Notes: a model not told the origin generated them from the sequence alone. Counted from the first letter of the stretch, positions 54,151 to 63,939 are shown. The stretch: 64,000 nt of DNA from Mariniflexile sp. AS56 (GCF_030552475.1 NZ_JAUPED010000015.1:1-64000); one strand, 5' to 3'. Made by a program: numbers and translations.

Positions 54151-55527
54151 CTATAAATGAATTACTTCATCATAAGCAGCAGCAACAGCTTCCATAACCG
54201 CTTCACTCATAGTTGGGTGAGGATGTACTGTTTTTAATACTTCATGACCTGTAGTTTCTAATTTTCTACCTAAAACAGCTTCAGCAATCATATCGGTTAC
54301 ACCAGCACCAATCATGTGGCAACCTAACCATTCACCATATTTAGCATCGAAAATTACTTTTACAAAACCATCTTTAGTACCAGCAGCACTTGCTTTACCA
54401 GAAGCAGAGAATGGGAATTTACCAACTTTAATATCAAGTCCTTTCTCTTTTGCTTGCTTTTCAGTTAAACCAACACTAGCAATTTCAGGAGTACAGTAAG
54501 TACAACCTGGTATGTTTCCGTAGTCTAAAGCTTCAGCATGAAGTCCAGCAATTTTTTCAACACATAAAATACCTTCAGCAGAAGCAACGTGTGCTAAAGC
54601 TTGTCCAGGAGTTACATCGCCAATAGCGTAGTATCCTGGCATATTTGTTTGGTAAAAGCTATTTACTAAAATTTTATCTCTATCAACAACAATTCCAACA
54701 TCTTCTAAACCAATGTTTTCAATGTTTGTTTTAATTCCAACAGCAGATAAAATAATATCAGCTTCTAAAACTTCTTCACCTTTACTCGTTTTAACAGTTG
54801 CTTTCACACCTTCACCAGATGTGTCTACTTTAATTACTTCAGCAGAAGTCATGATATTAATACCACTTTTCTTAAAAGATTTTTCTAATTGTTTAGATAC
54901 GTCTTCATCTTCAACAGGTACAACATTCGGTAAATATTCTACTATGGTAACTTCAGTTCCCATAGAGTTGTAGAAATAAGCGAATTCAACACCAATAGCA
55001 CCAGAACCTACAACAATCATTTTCTTTGGTTGGTTTGGTAAGCTCATCGCTTCTCTGTATCCAATTACTTTTTTACCATCTTGAGGTAAGTTAGGTAATT
55101 CACGAGAACGTGCTCCAGTTGCAATGATAATGTGGTCTGCACTGTATTCAGTACCATCAACATCTATTTTTTTGCCTGGTTTAATTTTACCATAACCTTT
55201 AATAACGTCTATTTTGTTTTTCTTCATTAAAAACTCAATACCCTTACTCATACCATTAGCAACACCACGGCTACGGTCTACAACAGCATTAAAATCTTTG
55301 TCGTATTCTGTAATAGTTAAGCCATAATCGCTTGCATGTTTTAAATACTCAAATACTTGAGCAGATTTTAGTAATGCTTTCGTAGGGATACATCCCCAGT
55401 TTAAACATACACCACCAAGGTTTTCTTTTTCAACAACAGCGGTTTTAAAACCTAATTGCGACGCTCTAATAGCTGTAACATAACCACCAGGACCACTTCC
55501 AAGAACAATAATATCGTATTTACTCAT
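54151..55527 (-). CDS. lpdA: Dihydrolipoyl dehydrogenase
   Basis: The E3 subunit of 2-oxoacid dehydrogenase complexes, which reoxidises lipoamide with FAD and NAD. The 458-residue protein shows the FAD loop IIVLGSGPGGYVTAIRASQLG, the redox-active disulfide in GGVCLNWGCIPTK (C41 and C46), the NAD-binding loop VVGSGAIGVEFAYF, and the C-terminal catalytic dyad in HPHPTMSEAV. The E1 and E2 subunit genes are not in this window. It stands alone on its strand between two plus-strand genes. Confidence 0.96.
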   Translation of the reverse strand: MSKYDIIVLGSGPGGYVTAIRASQLGFKTAVVEKENLGGVCLNWGCIPTKALLKSAQVFEYLKHASDYGLTITEYDKDFNAVVDRSRGVANGMSKGIEFLMKKNKIDVIKGYGKIKPGKKIDVDGTEYSADHIIIATGARSRELPNLPQDGKKVIGYREAMSLPNQPKKMIVVGSGAIGVEFAYFYNSMGTEVTIVEYLPNVVPVEDEDVSKQLEKSFKKSGINIMTSAEVIKVDTSGEGVKATVKTSKGEEVLEADIILSAVGIKTNIENIGLEDVGIVVDRDKILVNSFYQTNMPGYYAIGDVTPGQALAHVASAEGILCVEKIAGLHAEALDYGNIPGCTYCTPEIASVGLTEKQAKEKGLDIKVGKFPFSASGKASAAGTKDGFVKVIFDAKYGEWLGCHMIGAGVTDMIAEAVLGRKLETTGHEVLKTVHPHPTMSEAVMEAVAAAYDEVIHL

Positions 55528-55617
55528 GAGATTTTTTTAATCGTTATTTCAAGCTACGAATTTACGAAACCTAATTTGAATAAAGAATTTAGAATCCTAT
55601 AAATTTATATCTTTTAT

Positions 55618-55625
55618 TACCTTTG
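55618..55625 (+). promoter_or_regulatory. Promoter -7 element of the NADH dehydrogenase gene
   Basis: TACCTTTG fits TAnnTTTG, 16 bases before the ATG. The -33 half is not obvious. Confidence 0.45.
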
Positions 55626-55641
55626 TTTTAAGATTTACCTT

Positions 55642-56925
55642 ATGAATATACCAAGAACAAGTTTTCCTCGCGTGGTGATTATAGGTGGTGGTTTTGCCGG
55701 GGTTGCTTTGGCAAGAAAACTATCTAAACAAGAAGTACAAGTCGTTTTACTTGATAAAAACAACTATCACACATTTCAACCACTTCTTTATCAGGTTTCT
55801 ACAGGTGGCTTGGAACCTGATTCTATTGCGTATCCAATTCGGAAAATTTTAAAGGATTTTCCCAATTTTCATTTTAGATTGGCAAATGTTGAAGAAATAA
55901 ATACGCTTGAAAACAAGGTTTTAACCGATATAGGGGAGCTTAAATTTGACTATTTAGTGGTTGCTTCAGGTGCTGTAACTAATTATTTTGGTAATTCTGA
56001 AATAGAAAAAAACAGTATGGCGATGAAAACCATACCTGAATCGCTGAATTTAAGAAGTTTAATTCTTGAAAATTTTGAAGAAGCCTTATTAACGTCCGAT
56101 TTAAACGAACGCAATGCCCTTATGAATTTTGTTATTGTAGGTGGCGGACCAACAGGCGTAGAGTTAGCAGGGGCTTTGGCCGAAATTAAAAAAGGTATTT
56201 TACCTAAAGATTATCCTGATTTAGATACACGTTTGGCGCAAATACATATCATTCAATCTAGTAATTGTATTTTAAAGGGGATGAGTGATCAGGCATCTGA
56301 AAAAGCTGAAGACTTTCTAGAAAAGCTAGGAGTAAACGTTTGGAAAAACGTAAGAGTGACCAATTATGATGGAAAAACAGTCACTACAAATACCGATTTA
56401 ACCTTCGAAACCGCCACCTTAGTCTGGGCAGCAGGAGTAAAGGGAGCGACTATAAAGGGCTTAGATGCAGGCGATTTAATTACCAAAGGTGCACGGCTTT
56501 TAGTAAATGAGTTTAGTCAAGTAAACGGGTTTCAAAATATTTTTGCGGTAGGCGATATCGCCAATATGGTCACCAATGAGTTCCCTAATGGTTTACCCAT
56601 GATGGCGCAACCGGCCATTCAACAAGGAAAACAATTAGGCGAAAACATGGTTCGGTTAATAGATAACCAGCCCATGCTTCCTTTTGTTTACAATGATAAA
56701 GGCGCTATGGCAACTATTGGGCGTAATAAAGCCGTTGTAGATTTGCCAAAGTTTAAATTTCAAGGAGCTTTCGCATGGTATGTTTGGATGTTTATACACC
56801 TTTTTTTCTTAATTGGTTTTAGAAATCGCATGATAGTTTTTATAAATTGGGTATATAATTATGTGCGTTTTGATAGAGAAGCCCGTTTAATTATAAGGCC
56901 TTATAAGAAGCGTTTAAAGAAATAA
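55642..56925 (+). CDS. Type II NADH:quinone oxidoreductase (NDH-2)
   Basis: A 427-residue single-subunit flavoprotein. It has the FAD loop VVIIGGGFAGVALARKL, DKNNYHTFQPLLYQVSTGGL, the NAD loop FVIVGGGPTGVELAGALAE, and FAVGDIANM for the second FAD contact. Near the C-terminus a hydrophobic segment (FAWYVWMFIHLFFLIGFRNRM) probably lies on the membrane. It oxidises NADH and reduces quinone without pumping protons. It is divergent from lpdA. Confidence 0.94.
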   Translation: MNIPRTSFPRVVIIGGGFAGVALARKLSKQEVQVVLLDKNNYHTFQPLLYQVSTGGLEPDSIAYPIRKILKDFPNFHFRLANVEEINTLENKVLTDIGELKFDYLVVASGAVTNYFGNSEIEKNSMAMKTIPESLNLRSLILENFEEALLTSDLNERNALMNFVIVGGGPTGVELAGALAEIKKGILPKDYPDLDTRLAQIHIIQSSNCILKGMSDQASEKAEDFLEKLGVNVWKNVRVTNYDGKTVTTNTDLTFETATLVWAAGVKGATIKGLDAGDLITKGARLLVNEFSQVNGFQNIFAVGDIANMVTNEFPNGLPMMAQPAIQQGKQLGENMVRLIDNQPMLPFVYNDKGAMATIGRNKAVVDLPKFKFQGAFAWYVWMFIHLFFLIGFRNRMIVFINWVYNYVRFDREARLIIRPYKKRLKK

Positions 56926-57020
56926 ATAATTTTTAATTCTAATAAAATTTATTTTAATTCATTGAATGTCAGTCGTTTTTGATTAAATTTAAAGATATAA
57001 TCAACTAAATTTTATTAAAA

Positions 57021-57950
57021 ATGAAAAAACAAGCAATCTTGATAATGCTGCTGTTTACAGTTGTCATGTACTCTCAAAAGAAAAAAAACGGGACTATTTA
57101 CAGTGAGCATCCTGCCATTACCGTTGTAGAAGCTATGCAGCAAGCCTTTATAAAAGGTGATACGGCTAAAGTTTCAAATTATTTAGCAAAGGAATTTCGA
57201 GCTATTAATGGTATGAACTCCAATCCAGATTCTAAAGGATCGGATAAAAAAGCGTTTTTAAATCAATCAATTTTTTGGAATGACAATGCTTCATATTTAA
57301 GCATTAAACGTAGTGGTGAAGCGTATCCAGATGCTTTAGAGTATGATAAAAGTGGCACTTGGGTTCAAACTTGGGACTATCTTAGAGGTATTCATAGTAA
57401 AACCGGAGTTAAGTTAGACATGCAATTACACAGGTTGTTTATTGTTAATAAGGATAATAAAATTGCGCGAATGATTAGTTATGATGATGGTTCCGTTTTT
57501 GATGAAATTCGAAATGGTTTTGCTTCAAGAACCAATGGAACTATTTATAACCAACATGAAAACATTAATAAAGTAAGAATGATGATGGGGGCTTTGGAAC
57601 ATGGAGATGTTGATAAAGGGTTTAGTTTTTTTGCTGAAAACGCCCAATTCACTAACTTAGATATGGGTAAAGATGAATCTTATACCGTAGCTGAAGAGAA
57701 AGTAGCGTTTAAAAAAATGTTAGAAAGTTATACTATTGAAAGTTTTGATGTTGTAGGATATCCCGATTATTTAGAATATGAAATAGGTAATGGTAAAGTC
57801 GTGCAATCATGGTGGAATGCGCGATTTATTCGAAAATCGGATGGGAAAAAAGTTCAAATGCCCGTTATGCTAACCCATGATTTTAATGATGAAGGACTCA
57901 TTACTCGTGAAATAGGCTATTATACAACCCGATTGTTGCAAGCCAAATAA
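57021..57950 (+). CDS. Exported NTF2/SnoaL-like protein
   Basis: A 309-residue protein with signal peptide MKKQAILIMLLFTVVMYSQ. It contains two similar halves (about 25-165 and 175-305). Each opens with a helix (ITVVEAMQQAFIKGDTAKVSNYLA; NINKVRMMMGALEHGDVDKGFSFFAENAQF) and continues with strands, the NTF2/SnoaL pattern. The second half ends MLTHDFNDEGLITREIGYY. No catalytic residues can be assigned. It is monocistronic with a strong terminator. Role unknown. Confidence 0.88.
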   Translation: MKKQAILIMLLFTVVMYSQKKKNGTIYSEHPAITVVEAMQQAFIKGDTAKVSNYLAKEFRAINGMNSNPDSKGSDKKAFLNQSIFWNDNASYLSIKRSGEAYPDALEYDKSGTWVQTWDYLRGIHSKTGVKLDMQLHRLFIVNKDNKIARMISYDDGSVFDEIRNGFASRTNGTIYNQHENINKVRMMMGALEHGDVDKGFSFFAENAQFTNLDMGKDESYTVAEEKVAFKKMLESYTIESFDVVGYPDYLEYEIGNGKVVQSWWNARFIRKSDGKKVQMPVMLTHDFNDEGLITREIGYYTTRLLQAK

Positions 57951-57966
57951 TAATTTAATTTTATAT

Positions 57967-58001
57967 AAAAACGCCTTTAATAATTTTTAAAGGCGTTTTT
58001 T
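57967..58001. terminator. Bidirectional terminator between the NTF2-like gene and the DUF1572 gene
   Basis: AAAACGCCTTTAA and TTAAAGGCGTTTT form a perfect 13-bp stem with a 6-nt loop, flanked by A- and T-runs. It is 17 bases after the NTF2-like stop and 5 before the convergent stop of the DUF1572 gene. Confidence 0.9.
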
Positions 58002-58005
58002 GTTG

Positions 58006-58557
58006 TTATAAATCATCCGTAAAATGGCGTCTGCCTTTTTCTTTATTAAATTTTTCTTCGTTGTATTTTGTAGAATTGCCCTTGGGAATAGATAAAGACT
58101 GCCATTGTGCATCTTTTAAAAGTTTCCCTAAAAACACCATTTGCCCAATGTGGTAGGGGTAATGCGCTAATTGTCTGTTAATAGCTTCGGTTACTGTGTG
58201 TCCTTCGTTTCGAATATAAATGATACGCTCTAAATCTTCCTCTTTTAAAGATTTTAAAGTACTAAATAAACATAACCAAGCACTTTCCCAGGAAGCTATT
58301 ACATCTTCTTTTGAAGCGTAAGTGTCTTCAAATTCGGCCTCGCGATGGCGCCAAGATTTCTCGCCATCTTCTGTTAGAAAATTGGTCCAACGGCTTAACA
58401 TGTTGCCTACTATGTGTTTTGAAATCACAGAAATAGAATTCGAAGCTTCATTACTTTGCCATTGCATTTCTTCAAAAGTCAATTGGTTAAAAGTTTTATC
58501 ACCTAAACTTTTATAATATTCAAATTGCTTAATAACGCTTATTAAATAGCTTTCCAT
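58006..58557 (-). CDS. DUF1572 family protein (DinB superfamily)
   Basis: A 183-residue four-helix-bundle protein of the DinB/YfiT superfamily: SVIKQFEYYKSLGDKTFNQL, SISVISKHIVGNMLSRW, and the metal-ligand-like INRQLAHYPYHIGQMVFLGKLL. The three histidines (in SKHIVGN and HYPYHIGQ) fit the DinB metal site. The family often carries thiol-dependent transferase members, but no activity is established for DUF1572. It is cytoplasmic and lies on the minus strand ahead of nothing else in its transcript. Confidence 0.9.
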   Translation of the reverse strand: MESYLISVIKQFEYYKSLGDKTFNQLTFEEMQWQSNEASNSISVISKHIVGNMLSRWTNFLTEDGEKSWRHREAEFEDTYASKEDVIASWESAWLCLFSTLKSLKEEDLERIIYIRNEGHTVTEAINRQLAHYPYHIGQMVFLGKLLKDAQWQSLSIPKGNSTKYNEEKFNKEKGRRHFTDDL

Positions 58558-58613
58558 ATTCTATATAAAACATTTTAAAGTACAATGCTAAAAAACAGTT
58601 GGCTCAAAATAAA

Positions 58614-59096
58614 TTATTCAGAAATAAATTTTAACGCCACACCATTTATACAGTGTCTTTTTCCAGTAGTATTTTTTGGACCATCATTAAAAACGTGCCC
58701 TAAATGGCCGCCACAAGTGGCACAATGTTCCTCATCTCTCGAATATCCTAAATTGCTATCGGTACCAAAAGCAACGTTACCTTTTATTTCTCTATCAAAA
58801 CTTGGCCAACCTGTACCCGAATCGAATTTGTATTCACTTTCAAATAATGGTGTGTCGCATGCCGCACAAACATAGGTGCCTTTTTTGTAGTTTTTATTTA
58901 AAGGACTAGAAAAAGGACGTTCTGTACCTGCTTTACGAAGCACATAAAATTGAGATTCAGAAAGTTCTTTCTTCCATTCTGCTTCTGTTTTTGTAACAGT
59001 ATAGCTGTTTTTATCTGATTTTTTATCGTCTTTTTGCGCATTTCCTTTACAACTTATAACTAGAAGCGCCAGGCATAAAATTAGTATTCTATTCAT
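58614..59096 (-). CDS. msrB: Lipoprotein peptide-methionine (R)-S-oxide reductase
   Basis: MsrB repairs methionine-R-sulfoxide. The 160-residue protein from the ATG at 59094-59096 starts MNRILILCLALLVISCKGNAQKDD, a lipoprotein signal with a lipobox cysteine, so the enzyme is attached to the cell envelope. The catalytic domain has zinc-binding CAACD and CATCGG motifs, FDSGTGWPSF and the catalytic cysteine in GKRHCINGVALKF. An upstream in-frame start at 59135 adds thirteen lysine-rich residues before the signal and is less likely. No msrA fusion is present. Confidence 0.94.
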   Translation of the reverse strand: MNRILILCLALLVISCKGNAQKDDKKSDKNSYTVTKTEAEWKKELSESQFYVLRKAGTERPFSSPLNKNYKKGTYVCAACDTPLFESEYKFDSGTGWPSFDREIKGNVAFGTDSNLGYSRDEEHCATCGGHLGHVFNDGPKNTTGKRHCINGVALKFISE

Positions 59097-59238
59097 TATC
59101 TTTTTTTTAGTAGGTCGGAATTTATTAGAAAACATAACATATTAGCTAAAATGTTAATTATAGAAAATAAATATAAAATAGTGTAAAAAACTAAAGGTAC
59201 AATTTTCGTATTTTTATACCATATTTAAAACAATTAAG

Positions 59239-60054
59239 ATGAAACTGAAAAATATACTTTTAATATTAGGAACTGTAGGGTTGATTGTGTCGTGCGCAAC
59301 AAATCCTTTTACAGGAAAAAAAACGATGGCCTTGGTGCCAAATTCACAATTATTTCCAACAGCCTTTGCTCAATACGATCAATTCTTATCTGAAAATAAA
59401 GTGCTTAAAGGCACTTCAGATGCTGCGATGGTAACCAGAGTAGGGCAGAAAATAGCAGTAGCTGCAGAGCGTTGGTTAAATGCCAACGGCAATGTTGGTT
59501 ATTTAAACGATTATAAATGGGAGTATAATTTAGTAGATGATAATACAGTAAATGCTTGGTGTATGCCAGGAGGAAAAATTGTAGTTTATACAGGTATTTT
59601 ACCAATTGCAAAGGGAGAAACTGGGTTGGCTGCTATTATGGGGCATGAGGTAGCACACGCTTTAGCAAACCATGGACAACAACGTATGAGTGCTGCTTAT
59701 GTACAACAAGGTGTTGCTATTGCTGGGAATGTAGCTATTAAAGATGAGCAATCTAGAAATGCTTTCAACCAATATTATGGTATAGGTTCTCAAGTAGGGT
59801 TAATGCTGCCTTTTAGTCGATCGCATGAAACGGAAGCCGATCAAATAGGATTGTATTTAATGGCGATTGCTGGTTACAATCCAGAAGAAGGTGCTGAACT
59901 TTGGAAGCGTATGAGTGCGCAAAGTAGCGGACAAGCACCACCAGAATTATTAAGTACACACCCATCAAACGATTCCAGAATTGCAAATCTTACCGCTTTA
60001 GCTCCTAGAGCTAAGGAAGAAGCTGCTAAATTTGGAGTGACATCCTTTAGATAA
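59239..60054 (+). CDS. M48 family metalloprotease lipoprotein (BepA/LoiP-like)
   Basis: A 271-residue zinc protease. It starts with a lipoprotein signal (LLILGTVGLIVSCATNPFTG) and has the M48 zinc motif IMGHEVAHALANHG and the downstream ligand ETEADQIGLYLMAIAGYNP. The tail THPSNDSRIANL is also family typical. E. coli relatives LoiP and BepA act in outer membrane protein quality control; this role is inferred. It is monocistronic, divergent from msrB. Confidence 0.94.
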   Translation: MKLKNILLILGTVGLIVSCATNPFTGKKTMALVPNSQLFPTAFAQYDQFLSENKVLKGTSDAAMVTRVGQKIAVAAERWLNANGNVGYLNDYKWEYNLVDDNTVNAWCMPGGKIVVYTGILPIAKGETGLAAIMGHEVAHALANHGQQRMSAAYVQQGVAIAGNVAIKDEQSRNAFNQYYGIGSQVGLMLPFSRSHETEADQIGLYLMAIAGYNPEEGAELWKRMSAQSSGQAPPELLSTHPSNDSRIANLTALAPRAKEEAAKFGVTSFR

Positions 60055-60127
60055 TGGTTTCTTAAGACGAAATTCAAAAATATTTACTTACTTTGAAGCT
60101 GCTCATAAAAAGAGCAGCTTTTTATTT

Positions 60128-61456
60128 ATGGCAACTTTAGAAAAAGGAAGCAAAAAACTTCTTAATGCTTGGGCGTTTTACGATTGGGCAAATTCGGTTT
60201 ATACCTTAACAATTGCTTCTTCTATATTTCCACTTTTTTACTCTTCATTGTTTAAATCTAAAACGGAATTGGTTTCTGCTTTTGGCTTTGAAATGAAACA
60301 AACTGTGTTAATAGAAATAATAACAGCATTCACATTTTTGGTCGTAGCAATTTCTTCTCCTATATTATCTGGTATTTCTGATTATATAGGAAATAAAAAG
60401 AATTTCATGAAATTCTTTTGTTATTTAGGAGGCTTCGGCTGTGTTGGTCTGTATTTTTTTGATTTAAACTTCATTCATATAAGTATACTGTTCTATTTTA
60501 TGGGACTAATAGGGTATTGGGGGAGTTTGGTGTTTTATAATTCCTATTTACCTGATATAGCATTTCCCGAACAACAGGATGGTATCAGTGCTAAAGGTTT
60601 TTCAATGGGATATATTGGAAGTGTTTTGTTATTAATACTAAATCTGGCTATGGTTATGAAACCTGAATGGTTTGGTTTTGATATTGGTTTAACGGAAGAA
60701 GATAAAAATACGGCTTCAATTAAGGCAATGAAAACTTCATTTATAACTGTAGGGATTTGGTGGGTTTTGTTTAGTCAATATTCATTTTATTGGTTGCCAA
60801 AAGGAACTTCAAAAGGGCATAAAGTGACTAAAGCTGTCTTGTTTAATGGATTGAAAGAATTGAGAGGGGTTTGGAAACAATTGAAGCAAAATTCTCGGTT
60901 AAAGCGTTATTTGTATGCCTTTTTTGTTTTTAGTATGGCTGTACAAACAATTATGCTAATGGCTGTTTATTTTGGTGAAAAAGTAATTTTGTGGACATCT
61001 GAGGGAGAAAAAACAATTGGGTTAATAGGTAGTATTTTAGTGATTCAGTTAGTCGCAATTTTAGGAGCTATTTTAACGTCAAGAGCATCATCGAAATTCG
61101 GGAATATAAATACGTTAATTGTAGTTAATTTTATCTGGATGTGTCTTTGTATATATGCTTATTTTATGGAAACTCCTTTTCAGTTTTATATAGCAGCAAG
61201 TATAGTTGGACTAGTAATGGGGGGTGTGCAGGCTCTAGGGCGCTCAACTTATTCAAAATTTTTGCCTGAAACAGATGATACAACATCGTATTTTAGTTTT
61301 TATGATGTTGCTGAAAAAATAGGTATTGTAATTGGTATGATTATTTTTGCTATTGTAGATCATCACCGATCGATGCGAGATGCTATTTTATTCCTATTTG
61401 TTTTCTTTTTGATAGGCATCATTTTATTATTCAGAGTGCCCAAAACGAATAATTAA
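60128..61456 (+). CDS. MFS transporter of the UMF1 (Atg22-like) family
   Basis: A 442-residue polytopic membrane protein with about 12 membrane segments. It opens with LNAWAFYDWANSVYTLTIASSIFPLFY, the signature of bacterial UMF1 proteins, and contains GISDYIGNKKNFMKFFCYLG in the first intracellular loop and GGVQALGRSTYSKFLPE in the second half. The family includes yeast Atg22 vacuolar amino acid exporters, but the substrate in bacteria is unknown. It starts 73 bases after the M48 protease gene on the same strand. Confidence 0.92.
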   Translation: MATLEKGSKKLLNAWAFYDWANSVYTLTIASSIFPLFYSSLFKSKTELVSAFGFEMKQTVLIEIITAFTFLVVAISSPILSGISDYIGNKKNFMKFFCYLGGFGCVGLYFFDLNFIHISILFYFMGLIGYWGSLVFYNSYLPDIAFPEQQDGISAKGFSMGYIGSVLLLILNLAMVMKPEWFGFDIGLTEEDKNTASIKAMKTSFITVGIWWVLFSQYSFYWLPKGTSKGHKVTKAVLFNGLKELRGVWKQLKQNSRLKRYLYAFFVFSMAVQTIMLMAVYFGEKVILWTSEGEKTIGLIGSILVIQLVAILGAILTSRASSKFGNINTLIVVNFIWMCLCIYAYFMETPFQFYIAASIVGLVMGGVQALGRSTYSKFLPETDDTTSYFSFYDVAEKIGIVIGMIIFAIVDHHRSMRDAILFLFVFFLIGIILLFRVPKTNN

Positions 61457-61495
61457 ACCTGAACTCTAACAAGTTTTAAGTAGAGTTCAGGTTTT
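61455..61495. terminator. Bidirectional terminator between the MFS gene and metE
   Basis: AAACCTGAACTCTA pairs perfectly with TAGAGTTCAGGTTT (14 bp, 12-nt loop). It sits between the two convergent stop codons. Confidence 0.8.
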
Positions 61496-61502
61496 AGAAT
61501 AG

Positions 61503-63806
61503 TTAAACTAGTGTCAATTCTTTTTTTCTCAAGTTTGAAGCTGCTTTCACTAAATTCTTTAGAGCTTCTTTTGTTTCTGGCCAATCTCTGGTTTTTAAAC
61601 CACAATCGGGGTTTACCCAAATATGTTGGTTGGGCAATACATTTTTAGCTTTGGTTAATAGGGCTTCAATTTCTTCTAAGGAAGGTACTCTTGGTGAGTG
61701 AATATCATAAACGCCGGGTCCAATTTCATTAGGGTATTTAAAGTTTACAAAAACATCTAATAATTCCATTTCAGATCGTGAAGTTTCAATGGTTATAACG
61801 TCAGCATCCATATCGGCAATACTCGAAATAATATCATTAAATTCAGAATAACACATGTGGGTATGTATTTGTGTTTCGTCTTTTACACCACTTGCCGAAA
61901 TCCTAAAGGCCTTCACAGCCCAATTTAAGTAATGAAGCCATGCTTCTTTTCTTAAAGGTAAACCTTCTCGAATGGCAGGTTCGTCTATTTGAATTATTTT
62001 TAATCCGTTTTTTTCCAGATCTACAACTTCATCTCTAATAGCTAAAGCAATTTGGTTACAGGTAGTTGCTCTGGGCTGGTCGTTTCTAACAAAAGACCAT
62101 TGTAAAATAGTAACAGGCCCTGTTAACATGCCTTTTACAGGTATGTTGGTTAAGCTTTGTGCGTAGGTAGACCATGCTAAGGTCATAGGGTTTTCGCGAG
62201 ACACATCACCAAATAAAATAGGTGGTTTTACACAACGGCTCCCGTAGCTTTGTACCCAACCGAAATCGCTGAAGGCAAACCCGTTTAGTTTTTCTCCAAA
62301 ATATTCAACCATATCGTTACGTTCAAATTCACCATGAACAAGTACATCCAGACCAATTTTTTCTTGAAAACGAATGGAATCTTCTATTTCTTTAGCAATT
62401 AACGCATCATAAGCGTCTTGCGACAATAATCCTTTTTTATATTTTAATCGCCAGCTTCTTACTTCTTTGGTTTGCGGAAAGGAGCCAATAGTTGTGGTGG
62501 GGTATAAAGGTAATTTTAACGCAGCTTTTTGAGTTGCCTGCCTAATTGAAAAACTATTTTCGCGATGGCTATCGGTTTCTTTAAGTTGCGAGATGCGTTC
62601 CTTTACGTTTTGGTTATGAATAAGTTTTGAGTTTTTTCGGGTGAGGTTAGCTAGTTTATTTTCTTCATAAAGGGACAAATGCGCCTCGTTATCTGAAGAA
62701 GATAGCGCTTGAAGGGTCGTTATTTCTTCCAACTTTTGTTTTGCAAAGGCGAGCCATTGTTTTATTTCAGCTTGTAAGTTAGTTTCCAAATCTAAATCAT
62801 AAGGCACATGAAGTAGGGAACAAGATGCAGAAATCCATAAGTTTTCTGGTTGGATGTGATGTGTCGCTTTTTGAATGATTTTTAAAGACGCTTCAAAATC
62901 GTTTTTCCAAATATTCCTTCCATCTACAAGACCCAATGCTAATTTTGTTTTCTTGTTGTAATGTTTAGATTCTAAAATATCGTCTAGTTGCGATGGGCAT
63001 CTAACTAAATCTAAATGCAAGGTGTCTACAGGAAGTTGTAATGCTGTTTCTAAATTTTCACCATAACAATCAAAATAATTGGCTAAATATACTTTTAACT
63101 TCGGAAACTTGGTATGAATGGTGCCGTAAGTCGTTTTTATTGCCTCACGTTCATTTTCTGAAAGGTTAAGGGCTAAACAAGGTTCGTCAAACTGAATGTA
63201 TTCAACATCCAAAATTGTTAATTCTTCAATTATTTCAAAATAAACAGGAAGTAATTTATCTAGTAAATCGAGTCTATTAAAACCTGCTGTTTTTTCTTTA
63301 CCTAATAATAAAAAAGTTACGGGACCAATTAATACGGGTTTGGTTTTAATACCTATAGCTAAGGCTTCTTTATATTCTTCTATAATTTTTCTAGAAAAGA
63401 ATTCAAAACTCTGGTCTTTTTCAAATTCAGGCACGATATAGTGGTAGTTGGTGTCAAACCATTTTGTCATTTCCATGGCAGTGACATCTAAATGCTCTTT
63501 TTGGTGACCTCTGGCCATAGCGAAATACAATTCAAGACTCTTAGTTTTATCAAAATTACTGTAACGTTTTGGGATGCATCCAAAAGTTAAGCAAGCATCT
63601 AATACTTGGTCGTATAAAGAAAAATCGTTTGATGGGATTAAATCAATTCCAAGTTCCTGTTGTTGGATCCAGTTTTGTTTTTTTAGTTCCGAAGCTGTTT
63701 TTAATAAGGTGTCTTGGTCAATTTTTCCAGACCAAAAGGCTTCATTGGCTTTTTTTAGTTCACGTTGGCTTCCAATTCTTGGGTACCCTAAAATGGTGGT
63801 TTTCAT
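61503..63806 (-). CDS. metE: Cobalamin-independent methionine synthase
   Basis: MetE transfers the methyl group of 5-methyltetrahydropteroyltriglutamate to homocysteine without B12. The 767-residue protein has two related halves: the N-terminal half starts TTILGYPRIGSQRELKKA, and the C-terminal catalytic half carries LPTTTIGSFPQT-like (LYPTTTIGSFPQTKEVR), HGEFERNDMVEYFGE, the zinc ligands in IHTHMCYSEFND, and the last ligand cysteine in WVNPDCGLKTR. Length and motifs are complete. It is divergent from a likely Lrp/AsnC regulator, which may control it. Confidence 0.96.
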   Translation of the reverse strand: MKTTILGYPRIGSQRELKKANEAFWSGKIDQDTLLKTASELKKQNWIQQQELGIDLIPSNDFSLYDQVLDACLTFGCIPKRYSNFDKTKSLELYFAMARGHQKEHLDVTAMEMTKWFDTNYHYIVPEFEKDQSFEFFSRKIIEEYKEALAIGIKTKPVLIGPVTFLLLGKEKTAGFNRLDLLDKLLPVYFEIIEELTILDVEYIQFDEPCLALNLSENEREAIKTTYGTIHTKFPKLKVYLANYFDCYGENLETALQLPVDTLHLDLVRCPSQLDDILESKHYNKKTKLALGLVDGRNIWKNDFEASLKIIQKATHHIQPENLWISASCSLLHVPYDLDLETNLQAEIKQWLAFAKQKLEEITTLQALSSSDNEAHLSLYEENKLANLTRKNSKLIHNQNVKERISQLKETDSHRENSFSIRQATQKAALKLPLYPTTTIGSFPQTKEVRSWRLKYKKGLLSQDAYDALIAKEIEDSIRFQEKIGLDVLVHGEFERNDMVEYFGEKLNGFAFSDFGWVQSYGSRCVKPPILFGDVSRENPMTLAWSTYAQSLTNIPVKGMLTGPVTILQWSFVRNDQPRATTCNQIALAIRDEVVDLEKNGLKIIQIDEPAIREGLPLRKEAWLHYLNWAVKAFRISASGVKDETQIHTHMCYSEFNDIISSIADMDADVITIETSRSEMELLDVFVNFKYPNEIGPGVYDIHSPRVPSLEEIEALLTKAKNVLPNQHIWVNPDCGLKTRDWPETKEALKNLVKAASNLRKKELTLV

Positions 63807-63834
63807 AATGTATTTGTTAGATTTTATAGCTGGT

Positions 63835-63842
63835 CAAAATTA
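63835..63842 (-). promoter_or_regulatory. Promoter -7 element of metE
   Basis: Read on the minus strand, TAATTTTG matches TAnnTTTG, about 28 bases before the metE ATG. No -33 TTG is at the expected distance. Confidence 0.45.
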
Positions 63843-63893
63843 TATTTAAAGAATAAAATATTATAATTACGGTGTTTATTTGGTGGTATTACC

Positions 63894-63901
63894 TAATTTT
63901 G
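63894..63901 (+). promoter_or_regulatory. Promoter -7 element of the divergent regulator
   Basis: TAATTTTG, identical to the metE -7 element on the other strand, lies 38 bases before the partial regulator gene. The -33 half is not evident. Confidence 0.45.
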
Positions 63902-63939
63902 AATTTAATTGTAGATTTATAATCTTTTAATTTGAAGAA

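Noticed and set aside
63807-63939. SAM riboswitch before metE
   Set aside because: The leader of metE is about 25 bases and AT-rich with no room for the four-way fold.
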